Positions 1 through 8,873 of a stretch of 13,848 nucleotides of DNA are shown piece by piece. The DNA comes from Clostridia bacterium. Its GTDB lineage: Bacteria > Bacillota > Clostridia > Oscillospirales > CAG-272. The translations under genes were made by a program, and so were the position numbers. Below the pieces are notes generated by a model that had not been told where the DNA came from, did no database searches, and saw only the letters and a list, made by a program, of their open reading frames with translations. The stretch covers positions 1-13,848 of the forward strand of contig JAGBTR010000316.1 of NCBI GenBank assembly GCA_017631215.1, given 5' to 3'. Numbering within the stretch: position 1 is the stretch's first letter; each line of letters opens with the position of its first letter.

Positions 1-2
1 CG

Positions 3-717
<715 letters not shown>

Positions 718-804
718 ATACACCTCCGATATTGAATCACTATTACAAGCATATGCGGCGACATCGCCCGTCCGTCACATAATGAAAGAAAAAGGATGAC
801 TTTT
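718..804. other. divergent intergenic region between the amidase and rsmI
   Basis: These 87 bases must carry the start signals for both flanking genes. I see ribosome sites on each side (GGAGG on minus at 723-727, AAAGGA on plus at 791-796). There is a small palindrome, GGCGA-CA-TCGCC, at 757-768. I found no convincing TTGACA/TATAAT pair on either strand. The amidase may therefore use an alternative sigma factor, and the rsmI promoter may lie further upstream. Confidence 0.4.
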
Positions 805-1722
805 ATGAACACGAACCACGAAACCGAGCCGATTCTCGACCGCACGCTGATCGCGGAGGGGATGCGGCAGGACAAAAACCGCGTCGAGGGCGGCACGCTC
901 TATCTGGTCGCCACACCCATCGGCAACCTCGACGACCTGTCCATCCGCGCCGTCAAAATCCTTTCGGGCGTGGATTTTATCGCCGCCGAGGATACGCGCA
1001 ACTCAATGAAGCTATTGCATTATCTCGGCATCTCGCGCCCTCTTGTCTCCTATTACGAGCACAACAAGCGCGAGCGCGGTCCGCACATTGTGGAACGACT
1101 CAAAAACGGCGAGAGCTGTGCCCTCATCACCGACGCAGGCACACCCGCCATCTCTGACCCCGGCGAGGATCTGGTCGCACTGTGCGCCGCCGATGGCGTT
1201 GCCGTCACGGGCGTTCCCGGTTGCTGTGCCGCCATCGGTGCCTTGACGCTGTCGGGTCTTCCGACCGCACGCTTTTGCTTCGAGGGATTTTTGTCGGTCA
1301 ACAAGACCGAGCGCCGCGAGCAAATGGCGCGCCTTGCTACCGAATGCCGCACGATGATCCTGCACGAAGCACCGCACAAGCTCCGCACCACGCTCTCCGA
1401 CCTCGCCACCGCACTGGGGGAGCAACGCCGCATCTCGCTTTGCCGTGAGTTGACCAAGCGCAACGAGGAGATTCTCCGCACCACACTGGGCGAAGCAATC
1501 GCACATTACGAGGCAACCGAGCCTCGCGGTGAATACGTACTGGTCATTGAGGGGGGCACCGCCGCAGCTCTCCCCTGCTTCTGGGAGAGTCTGAGTGTGC
1601 GCGACCACGTGCTCCATTATATGAAGGAAGGCTTGAAAAAGAACGACGCCATCAAGGCGGCCGCCCGCGATCGCGGCGTTCCGAAAAACGAGGTCTACCA
1701 GATCGCGCTTGATATCGAATGA
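805..1722 (+). CDS. rsmI: 16S rRNA (cytidine(1402)-2'-O)-methyltransferase RsmI
   Basis: RsmI methylates the 2'-O of C1402 in the decoding centre of 16S rRNA, using S-adenosylmethionine. The 305-residue product shows the family signatures in order: YLVATPIGNLDDLS (33-46), AEDTR (61-65), SYYEHN (82-87), ITDAGTPAISDPG (108-120), GVPGCCAAIGALTLSGLP (136-153), FEGF (159-162), HEAPHKL (187-193), CRELTKRNEE (213-222) and RGEYVLVIEG (241-250). A helical C-terminal region (about 262-305) matches the small terminal domain of the family. I chose the ATG at 805, which lies 9 bases after AAAGG at 791-795. An ATG at 796 overlaps that ribosome site. Family members usually begin about two residues before YLVATPIGN, so the roughly 30 preceding residues are an N-terminal extension. 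The gene stands alone on the plus strand and ends at a bidirectional terminator. Confidence 0.95.
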   Translation: MNTNHETEPILDRTLIAEGMRQDKNRVEGGTLYLVATPIGNLDDLSIRAVKILSGVDFIAAEDTRNSMKLLHYLGISRPLVSYYEHNKRERGPHIVERLKNGESCALITDAGTPAISDPGEDLVALCAADGVAVTGVPGCCAAIGALTLSGLPTARFCFEGFLSVNKTERREQMARLATECRTMILHEAPHKLRTTLSDLATALGEQRRISLCRELTKRNEEILRTTLGEAIAHYEATEPRGEYVLVIEGGTAAALPCFWESLSVRDHVLHYMKEGLKKNDAIKAAARDRGVPKNEVYQIALDIE

Positions 1723-1733
1723 TCCAATGATAT

Positions 1734-1769
1734 AAAAAAACCGTTGCACACACAGTGCAACGGTTTTTT
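1734..1769. terminator. bidirectional intrinsic terminator between rsmI and the lipoprotein gene
   Basis: A perfect 9-bp stem, CCGTTGCAC (1741-1749) and GTGCAACGG (1755-1763), encloses a 5-base loop. It is flanked by seven A on the left (1734-1740) and six T on the right (1764-1769). It therefore reads as a stem plus T-tract terminator on both strands: 12 bases after the rsmI stop and 16 bases after the lipoprotein stop. Confidence 0.92.
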
Positions 1770-1784
1770 ATGTGATCGCTTGTC

Positions 1785-3803
1785 TTACTTGGGCATAAAG
1801 CCGTAGTCAGACAGCCATCTGTAGTAGACCTGGAACGGCGTGAGGTGCTTGGTCTTGACGAAGTAGAACTCCTCGACCTCCTCCTCAATACCGTCAACAT
1901 CCTTCATAACCTTGCGAAGCTTGACCTTGCAATCGATCTTGACGGTGGGATTCTCGACGGTGGGGTTACCCTTGTCGTCAACCTTCACCTTACCCTCCAG
2001 ATCGTACTCAGCCTCCGTGATCTCGTACACGGTCGAGCGCTTGACGTTCTCATCGGAAGCAATTGCAAGCTCCAGTGCCAGTTGATCCAGCAGAGTCTCC
2101 AGCTCCTCGGTGTTTTCGCAGGCCTGGATACGTGCCCAAACACTGTCGGAAAGCTCAGAAATGTAGGTCAACAGCTCCTTATCGAGCGTCTCGATCACGT
2201 ACTCATCCAGCAGCTCCTCGTCCTCCTCGAGAACGTCATCCTCTGCCTTGGCAAGAATCTCGCTGTCATCGTTGAGCTCAAACGCGAAGTCGAAGCCCAA
2301 AAGCGGGTTGACCAGCGCCTCGCGGTTCTGCTGCTTTGCATACTCCCAAACCTTCAGGTTGGTGCCTGCAGGGACGTGTGCGATGAACTCGTTACCCGTC
2401 TTGGCCAGATCCATATGGTAGCCGTTGGTACGGGTCGTGTGGACAGTACCGTCGTCGTTAAGCGTATAGTTGATGCCATCGATACCGTACTGGAACAGGT
2501 TGCGGAATGCGGCGTCGGTGTTCATATAGGTCACGACCTGCATGCTCTTCTTGACATCCGAGGTAAAGGCACTGACAGCGAACATATTCGCGTAAATGTC
2601 CTCATCTGCTGCGCGAGGATAGTCCACAACCACAACGTAGTAGTCATCCTCATACTCAGTAGCCGAAGCGGCGTCGCCCTTAACGAAGGAAACGGCACTC
2701 TTCTGACCCTCTGCAGCCGTACCGAAGTAGCCGAGGAACTGGAAGTCCATCAGATTGGTCAGCGCGTTGCGGTAGGTGGGATCGGTCAGAAGGCTATCGA
2801 AGCGAAGCACGATGTTACCGCGGTTGATCTTATCGGTATCCTTATAGGCATAGCCCATAACCGAGAAGTCGCCCGTAACCTTCATCGTCTCGGGATCAAC
2901 GTCCCAATAGTTTGCGATCAGACCCATGCAGTAGTTGACGTCACCGTTGATGGGCAGAATGTCGTCCTCATACTTGGCAACGTCCTCAAGGAACGAAGCC
3001 AGGTCAACGACGCTATGTACGTCCTCAGCCTCTGCCGTATAGTAGTACTTGTCGTACAGCTCACGGTCGATCAGCATATAGGTGTACTCACCGATGACGT
3101 TGTTGTTGGGGATCGCATAGGTCGAGCCGTTGTACTTGACTGCGTTGAGCAGTGCGCCCGGCACGTAGTTGGCGATCTGCTTGGACTCGCCCGAGAGCTG
3201 CTGATCCAGCTTGGTCAGCCACTCCTTGGCAATGTACTCGGAATACTTATCGTAGCCGGACAGATAGAGAATGTCGACCTGATAGTCCGAAACCTCGGGA
3301 TAGACGGTCGTGTCGATGATGGGATTGCCGTCTGCATCGTACTTGATCTCATCGTCGTCCTCGGTCTTATCCTTCTTAGGCTTCTCTTCCTTCTCTTCCT
3401 TCTTCTCTTCCTCGTCCTTCTTATCCTTATCCTTGTTGTTCTTGTTCTTCTTGGCCTCTTCCTTGGCCTTCTTCTCTGCTTCTTCCTTGGCGATCTTATC
3501 AGCCTCGAGCTGCTCCATAGCGGCCTCAAGGTTCTCATAATACTCTTCCATGGTCATATATTTGACGATCAGCTTGGTCTTAAACTCCGACTGAGTCTTT
3601 TCGCTCATCGCCTTGGCTACAGCCTGCGCCTGCTCGTCGTCCGTTCCCTCCTCGGTCACGCACCACATCACCAGCGTCGTCGCCAGATCAACCTCTTCCT
3701 CTTCTTCCTCCTCCTCTGCGGGAGCGCATCCGGTAAAGCAGAGCGCACAAGCAGAAACGAGCATAGCGAGGCACAGCAGTAAGCTGAGCAATCTTCTGTT
3801 CAT
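1785..3803 (-). CDS. orphan lipoprotein with solute-binding-protein-like core and Lys/Glu-rich insert
   Basis: A 672-residue exported protein. MNRRLLSLLL starts a lipoprotein signal ending LCFTGC, so Cys26 is the probable lipidated residue; VSAC at 16-19 is a second possible lipobox. Eight consecutive Glu follow at 30-37. Residues about 40-100 look like the first strand-helix unit of an extracellular solute-binding protein. Residues about 101-156 are almost all Lys, Glu, Asp and Asn. The ligand-binding-like fold resumes around 175 (VDILYLSGYDKYSEY, LLNAVKYNGSTYAIPNNN at 218-235) and runs to about 470. An acidic C-terminal part (505-672) is unlike usual family members, which are typically 400-450 residues. 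The ATG at 3801-3803 follows AGGAGGA with 7-base spacing. The gene is monocistronic with its own promoter and terminator, and no ABC permease or ATPase is adjacent. The ligand is unknown, and the solute-binding assignment comes from sequence feel only. Confidence 0.75.
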   Translation of the reverse strand: MNRRLLSLLLCLAMLVSACALCFTGCAPAEEEEEEEEVDLATTLVMWCVTEEGTDDEQAQAVAKAMSEKTQSEFKTKLIVKYMTMEEYYENLEAAMEQLEADKIAKEEAEKKAKEEAKKNKNNKDKDKKDEEEKKEEKEEKPKKDKTEDDDEIKYDADGNPIIDTTVYPEVSDYQVDILYLSGYDKYSEYIAKEWLTKLDQQLSGESKQIANYVPGALLNAVKYNGSTYAIPNNNVIGEYTYMLIDRELYDKYYYTAEAEDVHSVVDLASFLEDVAKYEDDILPINGDVNYCMGLIANYWDVDPETMKVTGDFSVMGYAYKDTDKINRGNIVLRFDSLLTDPTYRNALTNLMDFQFLGYFGTAAEGQKSAVSFVKGDAASATEYEDDYYVVVVDYPRAADEDIYANMFAVSAFTSDVKKSMQVVTYMNTDAAFRNLFQYGIDGINYTLNDDGTVHTTRTNGYHMDLAKTGNEFIAHVPAGTNLKVWEYAKQQNREALVNPLLGFDFAFELNDDSEILAKAEDDVLEEDEELLDEYVIETLDKELLTYISELSDSVWARIQACENTEELETLLDQLALELAIASDENVKRSTVYEITEAEYDLEGKVKVDDKGNPTVENPTVKIDCKVKLRKVMKDVDGIEEEVEEFYFVKTKHLTPFQVYYRWLSDYGFMPK

Positions 3804-3880
3804 AAAAGCATCCTCCTCAGGGTTTATGTCGCGGCACGGCACCAAGCGCCAAATACCGCATATTAATATAATACTATAAT

Positions 3881-3909
3881 ATTTTACTACAAAAAGTCGT
3901 TTCTGTCAA
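3881..3909 (-). promoter_or_regulatory. sigma-A-type promoter of the lipoprotein gene
   Basis: On the minus strand a consensus -35 TTGACA (3904-3909) is separated by exactly 17 bases from a -10 TAAAAT (3881-3886). Transcription would begin near 3874, leaving a 5' leader of about 70 bases. That leader is very AT-rich and contains further TATAAT-like strings. This is the strongest -35 match in the window and suggests high constitutive expression. Confidence 0.82.
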
Positions 3910-4019
3910 GGGATATTTTTCTTTCGATCAAGAGTCAAATCCCACAAGGTCGTGATTCTGTCATTTCACGTTAACAATTCACTGTTGAATTGCACAAAGC
4001 AGAGACGACTCTTTTGAAC

Positions 4020-4077
4020 AAATCGACGATTTTTGCGTACATATCAACCAAAAATCGCGATGGTTTTTTGGTGATAT
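4020..4077. repeat. nested, mutually exclusive inverted repeats downstream of rpoD
   Basis: Three inverted repeats share bases here. The first pairs AAATCG (4020-4025) with CGATTT (4027-4032). The second pairs CGATTTTTG (4027-4035) with CAAAAATCG (4049-4057), 9 bp. The third pairs ATATCAACCAAAAA (4041-4054) with TTTTTGGTGATAT (4065-4077), 13 bp with one bulge. On the minus strand they start 3 bases past the rpoD stop. None has a G+C-rich stem followed by a clean T-run, so this is not a textbook terminator. It is the only candidate for ending the dgt-dnaG-rpoD transcript before the lipoprotein promoter. Confidence 0.5.
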
Positions 4078-4079
4078 TT

Positions 4080-5201
4080 TTAGTTCAAGAAGCCGCGCAG
4101 ATGACGTGCACGACTGGGATGGCGCAGCTTACGAAGCGCCTTTGCCTCGATCTGACGGATACGCTCACGCGTGATGTCGAACTCCTTGCCGACCTCCTCG
4201 AGCGTACGGCTTCTGCCGTCATACAGACCAAAGCGCAGCTTGATGACGTGCTCCTCACGGGGGGTCAGCGTGTGCAGCTCGCGCTCAATGACCTCGCGGA
4301 GAATGGTCGCCGAGGCGGCGTCGGCAGGTGCGGGGGTATCGTCGTCGGGGATGAAGTCGCCCAGATGGCTGTCCTCCTCCTCACCGATGGGCGTTTCAAG
4401 CGAGACGGGATCCTGCGCGATCTTGAGGATCTCACGCACCTTGTCAGCACTCATACCCATCTTTTCGCCGATCTCCTCAGCCGTAGCCTCACGGCCCAGC
4501 TCCTGCAGCATCTGGCGCGAATAGCGCGACACCTTGTGAATGGTCTCGACCATATGCACGGGAATGCGGATGGTTCTCGCCTGGTCGGCAATGGCGCGGG
4601 TGATGGCCTGACGAATCCACCACGTTGCGTAGGTGGAGAATTTGTAGCCCTTGGTGTGGTCGAACTTGTCGACCGCCTTCATCAGACCCAGGTTGCCCTC
4701 CTGAATGAGGTCAAGGAAGTACATACCGCGACCGACGTATCTCTTAGCGATCGAAACGACCAGACGCAGGTTGGCCTCGACCAGCTCGTTCTTTGCCTCC
4801 TCGTCGCCCTCTGCCATCTTTTCGGCCAGCTCGTGCTCGCGCTCGGTCGACAGCAGCGGCACCTTACCGATCTCCTTGAGGTACATACGAACGGGGTCGT
4901 CGACGGCCAAGCCCTCCTGCTCAAGAATATGCTTCATATTCTCTCCGCCGCCAAAGTGCTCGACCTCGTTTTCGATCTCGCTCATTTCCGCAGACGAGAT
5001 CTCGTCCGGCAGCGGAATACCGTTGTCCTCCAACGTCTCGTACAGCTTGTCCAGCTCGTCGCTGTCAAAATCCATCGTTTCGAGAGCGGCGTCCAGATCA
5101 CGGGAGGAGAGTGCTCCCTTTTTGCCCTTTTCGATCAGCTCCTCAACGTTGACTCTCTCTTCTGCCTCGTTGGGCTGTGCTATCGTTGCTTCCTTTTTCA
5201 T
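4080..5201 (-). CDS. rpoD: RNA polymerase primary sigma factor RpoD/SigA
   Basis: The housekeeping sigma factor directs RNA polymerase to TTGACA/TATAAT promoters. The 373-residue product is close to the B. subtilis SigA size, with only a reduced region 1.1. Visible regions: 1.2, [12 protein letters not shown] (101-112); 2.1-2.2, [20 protein letters not shown] (144-163) and [17 protein letters not shown] (165-181); 2.3-2.4, [16 protein letters not shown] (185-200); the 3.0 element, [13 protein letters not shown] (209-221); and 4.2, [20 protein letters not shown] (333-352), ending in RKLRHPSR. I chose the ATG at 5199-5201, which follows a GGAAGGA site with about 6-base spacing; an upstream in-frame codon at 5234 has no such site. 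It is the last gene of dgt-dnaG-rpoD, 44 bases after the dnaG stop. The three clear promoters in this window fit its expected specificity. Confidence 0.98.
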   Translation of the reverse strand: MKKEATIAQPNEAEERVNVEELIEKGKKGALSSRDLDAALETMDFDSDELDKLYETLEDNGIPLPDEISSAEMSEIENEVEHFGGGENMKHILEQEGLAVDDPVRMYLKEIGKVPLLSTEREHELAEKMAEGDEEAKNELVEANLRLVVSIAKRYVGRGMYFLDLIQEGNLGLMKAVDKFDHTKGYKFSTYATWWIRQAITRAIADQARTIRIPVHMVETIHKVSRYSRQMLQELGREATAEEIGEKMGMSADKVREILKIAQDPVSLETPIGEEEDSHLGDFIPDDDTPAPADAASATILREVIERELHTLTPREEHVIKLRFGLYDGRSRTLEEVGKEFDITRERIRQIEAKALRKLRHPSRARHLRGFLN

Positions 5202-5245
5202 ATAAAATCCTTCCTTGTTATGTATTCGTGGCATTTGCCGAAATA

Positions 5246-7015
5246 TTATTTCTTTTTCTTGTCCCGAAGGAGTCTTTCGATGCCGCTCACCGCGTCACCG
5301 TCCGCGCCTGCCGCGCGTCTGGCCCCCGCGCTTTTGAGCGTTTCAACTGCCGCCCGAAAGACGCTTTGTCCGTTTTCCGCAAGCGCGCGTCGCTTTTGCT
5401 CCATCTGCTGTATCCGACCGACCTCCTCAAGCGAGAACAGCTGCTCCATCATCGGAGCACTGAAGCCGTCGGGTGAGCGATGCAGCTCAAGGATCGCCTC
5501 GAAGACGCGTCTGCCAAAGGCAGTAAAGAAGTCGTCGGGCACAAGACCGTAGGCCTCTTGATCCGCTGCCGTGCGGTATTCGGGGAAAACCAGCATCAAG
5601 CCGAGGATAATTTCCTCCGCCGAGGCCGCTCGCACGTCCTTGATGACGTCGGGATTGACACGGTCGCCCACGCCGCGGATCTCGGACTGCGCGTGTCGCC
5701 GCTCCTCAGACGATTTATCCCGCATCCGCTTTTTCATCAGCACCTGAACCTGATTTTTGAGAACGTCCAGCGGGAGCGATAGCTGCTTGGCCGCCATCGA
5801 GGTGTAGACCTCGCGCTCCACGGCGGAGTAGTAGGTCACGATGAGGGCACAGCAATCATTGCCCGCGCGAATGCGCTGCTCAGGATCGCCGATATCATAT
5901 TTTGAGAGAATGCCGTCCAGCTTATACTGAAAGCCCGATTGGCTACCCTCCAGTACGCGGCGGAACTTGTCCGCGCCGTGCTTGCGGATATATTCGTCGG
6001 GATCCTTGGCATCGGGCAGACGGATCACACGCACCTCCACGTCGACCTCACCGAGCATCAGCATCGCGCGGTTGGCCGCCTTTTGCCCTGCCTCGTCGCT
6101 GTCGTAGGAGAGGAACACCTTTTTGGTGTACCGTGCCAGCATTCGTGCCTGCTCCGACGTGATCGCCGTTCCCAGTGTTGCCACGGCGTTCTCAAAGCCC
6201 GCCGCGTGCAAGGCGATGACGTCCATATAGCCCTCGCAAAGAATGATGTTCTCGGCACAATGATTGCGCGCGAAATTCAACGCAAACAGATTGCGACTCT
6301 TTTTGAAGCCGGGGGTATCCGAGGTATTGAGATACTTGGGCTTGGAATCATCCATCACGCGACCGCCAAAGGCGATGATGTTGCCCGAGGTGTCGATGAT
6401 GGGGAAAATGATACGATTGCGGTAATAGTCGTACGGCTTACCCGTTTTTTGGCTTCGACCGCACAAAAAGCCCTGAATGAGCTCCTCGTCGGTGTACCCC
6501 AGCTTGCGCATATGGTTGTACAAAAGCCCGAAGGTATTGGGAGCAAAGCCCAAGCCGAAATGCTTGACGGTCGCCATCGACAGCCGTCTCGTTTCGGTCA
6601 GATACCGCAGACCGTCGCCGCCGAGCGCGGGGTCAAACAGACACTCGCGGAAAAATTTGGCCGCCGCGAGGTTCATATCGTAGACGCGTTTGCGCGACAT
6701 CTCTCCCGGTCGCTCGGCCTTGCCGTCCTGCGGGATGGACACGCCCGCGCGCGCCGCCAAAAACTCGACCGCACCGACGAAATCCAGATTTTCCGCCTGC
6801 TGGATAAACGAGATCACGCCACCGCCCGCATTACAACCGAAGCAGAAGAAGCTCTGGTTGTTGGGATAGACCACAAACGAGGGCGTTTTCTCACTGTGGA
6901 AGGGACAGAGCCCCTTGAGATTGGAGCCCGCGCGCTTGAGCGTCACGTAAGAGCCGATGATCTGCTCAATATCACTGCGCGCAACGATATCGTCAATAAC
7001 CTCTCTTGCGATCAA
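5246..7015 (-). CDS. dnaG: DNA primase DnaG
   Basis: Synthesises RNA primers at the replication fork and partners with the replicative helicase. The N-terminal zinc-binding domain has Cys37, His40, Cys58 and Cys61 ([11 protein letters not shown] ... [10 protein letters not shown]), the CHC2-type pattern. The catalytic core follows, with [15 protein letters not shown] (about 205-219) and the TOPRIM motifs [12 protein letters not shown] (Glu261) and LSYDSDEAG (Asp305, Asp307). A long helical C-terminal region completes 589 residues, the usual size. Start: AGGAGG at 7025-7030 lies only 3 bases before a GTG at 7019-7021 but 9 bases before a TTG at 7013-7015. The TTG start gives [10 protein letters not shown], the normal family N-terminus, so I prefer it; GTG would add two residues. 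The gene lies 34 bases after dgt and 44 bases before rpoD. A dnaG-rpoD pair is a conserved bacterial arrangement. Confidence 0.96.
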   Translation of the reverse strand: MIAREVIDDIVARSDIEQIIGSYVTLKRAGSNLKGLCPFHSEKTPSFVVYPNNQSFFCFGCNAGGGVISFIQQAENLDFVGAVEFLAARAGVSIPQDGKAERPGEMSRKRVYDMNLAAAKFFRECLFDPALGGDGLRYLTETRRLSMATVKHFGLGFAPNTFGLLYNHMRKLGYTDEELIQGFLCGRSQKTGKPYDYYRNRIIFPIIDTSGNIIAFGGRVMDDSKPKYLNTSDTPGFKKSRNLFALNFARNHCAENIILCEGYMDVIALHAAGFENAVATLGTAITSEQARMLARYTKKVFLSYDSDEAGQKAANRAMLMLGEVDVEVRVIRLPDAKDPDEYIRKHGADKFRRVLEGSQSGFQYKLDGILSKYDIGDPEQRIRAGNDCCALIVTYYSAVEREVYTSMAAKQLSLPLDVLKNQVQVLMKKRMRDKSSEERRHAQSEIRGVGDRVNPDVIKDVRAASAEEIILGLMLVFPEYRTAADQEAYGLVPDDFFTAFGRRVFEAILELHRSPDGFSAPMMEQLFSLEEVGRIQQMEQKRRALAENGQSVFRAAVETLKSAGARRAAGADGDAVSGIERLLRDKKKK

Positions 7016-7049
7016 GCGCACTCACCTCCTTACCGTCTTGACCGTTGCT

Positions 7050-8072
<1,023 letters not shown>

Positions 8073-8097
8073 TCTCGCGCCTCCTTGTGTTTTCTCT

Positions 8098-8126
8098 ACT
8101 ATAAGATACGCAGGAGTTTTCGAAAA
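8098..8126 (-). promoter_or_regulatory. possible promoter of the dgt-dnaG-rpoD operon
   Basis: Between the upstream terminator and dgt the minus strand carries a -10-like TATAGT (8098-8103). A weak -35-like TTTTCG (8121-8126) sits 17 bases away, matching TTGACA at only three positions. Long A/T tracts immediately upstream (about 8127-8168) could act as an UP element. The operon needs a start here because a terminator lies just upstream, but the exact boxes are uncertain. Confidence 0.4.
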
Positions 8127-8168
8127 TACTTTTTTTGCGACAAAAAATATTTTTTTATTTTTCCAATC

Positions 8169-8221
8169 AAAAAACGGAACGATCCCCCAAGGCTCGTCAA
8201 AGCCCTCGGAGCGTTCCGTTT
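8169..8221 (-). terminator. intrinsic terminator after the hflX-yigZ unit
   Basis: On the minus strand AAACGGAACG (8212-8221) pairs perfectly with CGTTCCGTTT (8172-8181). The intervening 30 bases form a further imperfect stem with G+C-rich pairs, so the whole is a long hairpin. The transcript then continues with a T-run ending at 8169. It lies 12 bases past the yigZ stop and separates this unit from dgt. Confidence 0.88.
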
Positions 8222-8233
8222 CTTTCAAATATA

Positions 8234-8872
8234 TTACGCGCCAGCGCTCGGCGGCACGTCGAAGCGCTCACCGCACACGCGCACCTCATCCGAGCCTGCG
8301 CTGATCTCGCGCACAAGGGCCTGCACGTCCTCGACCAGAGCCTTCTTCACCGCAAAGCGAATCGTCACGCGGTCGGTGAATTCGGTATCGTCCACGATCG
8401 CGCCAAAGCGCGGTAGCTGGGAGAGATAGCGCTGATAGTCGGAATAGCTGCAGGCGAGCGCCAGCTCGGCGTAGGGCTCGTAGGTCACGATGCCCGCCGC
8501 CTCAAGCGCCAGATGCGCCGCGTTGGCATAGGCACGCACAAGACCGCCCGCGCCCAGCAAAATACCGCCGAAGTAGCGCGTCACAACGACCAATGCGTCG
8601 TCCGCGCCCGATTTGCGAATAGTCTCGAGCACGGGCATACCCGCCGTGCCCTGCGGCTCTCCGTCGTCCGAATAGCGGGCGAGAATGCCACCCTTCATAT
8701 GATAGCCGAACACGTGGTGCGTGGCGTCGGGCATCGCCGTCCGTCTCTCCTTGATGAGGGCGAGCGCCTGCTCCTCCGTTTTGACGGGGGCGGCATAGCC
8801 GAGAAAGACCGACTTGCGCTCGACGTATTCGATCTCGACCGTCTGTCGCAGTGTGGTATAGGTATCTGCCAT
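8234..8872 (-). CDS. yigZ: YigZ/IMPACT-family protein (UPF0029)
   Basis: A 212-residue member of the YigZ (B. subtilis YvyE) family, related to the N-terminal domain of eukaryotic IMPACT, which acts in translational control. The bacterial biochemical role is not settled. The hallmark central block is clear: DATHHVFGYHMKGG (49-62), RYSDDGEPQGTAGMPVLE (66-83), then VVVTRYFGGILLGAGGLVRA (95-114). SVFLGYAAPV (21-30) is the expected N-terminal strand, and the C-terminal half fits the DUF1949-type ferredoxin-like domain. I chose the ATG at 8870-8872, which follows GGAGG with 6-base spacing; upstream in-frame codons lie inside hflX. The ATG comes one base after the hflX TGA, so the two genes are almost certainly co-transcribed and translationally coupled. 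A terminator follows. Confidence 0.93.
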   Translation of the reverse strand: MADTYTTLRQTVEIEYVERKSVFLGYAAPVKTEEQALALIKERRTAMPDATHHVFGYHMKGGILARYSDDGEPQGTAGMPVLETIRKSGADDALVVVTRYFGGILLGAGGLVRAYANAAHLALEAAGIVTYEPYAELALACSYSDYQRYLSQLPRFGAIVDDTEFTDRVTIRFAVKKALVEDVQALVREISAGSDEVRVCGERFDVPPSAGA

Positions 8873-8873
8873 A

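Noticed and set aside
757..768. GGCGA-CA-TCGCC palindrome between the amidase and rsmI as an operator
   Set aside because: Only 5-bp arms in G+C-rich DNA, where such symmetry occurs readily, and no promoter boxes nearby to anchor it.
3362..3480. Repetitive TTCTCTTCC/TTCTTCC tract as a tandem DNA repeat or CRISPR-like array
   Set aside because: It is the in-frame coding of a Lys/Glu-rich segment with mixed codons. There is no fixed repeat unit or spacer structure.
1845..3782. 645-codon open frame on the plus strand opposite the lipoprotein gene
   Set aside because: It is a mirror frame kept open by the biased codon use of the real gene. It is Leu/Val-rich with no recognisable domain, lacks a ribosome site, and lies opposite a protein with clear signal peptide, promoter and terminator.
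3975..3992. Inverted repeat CAATTCA-CTGT-TGAATTG as a terminator or operator
   Set aside because: Stem is AT-rich and only 7 bp with no T-run on the minus strand. It is too far (over 65 bases) upstream of the lipoprotein -35 to assign as an operator. Left as unexplained.
3990..5552. 520-codon plus-strand open frame opposite rpoD
   Set aside because: It spans the 3' spacer, all of rpoD and the end of dnaG antisense, and has no domain or start signals. rpoD is unambiguous on the other strand.
8073..8228. N-terminal extension of Dgt to an upstream in-frame ATG at 8228
   Set aside because: The extension would read through the terminator hairpin and AT-rich promoter region, and lacks Dgt similarity. 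The ATG at 8072 has an ideal ribosome site.
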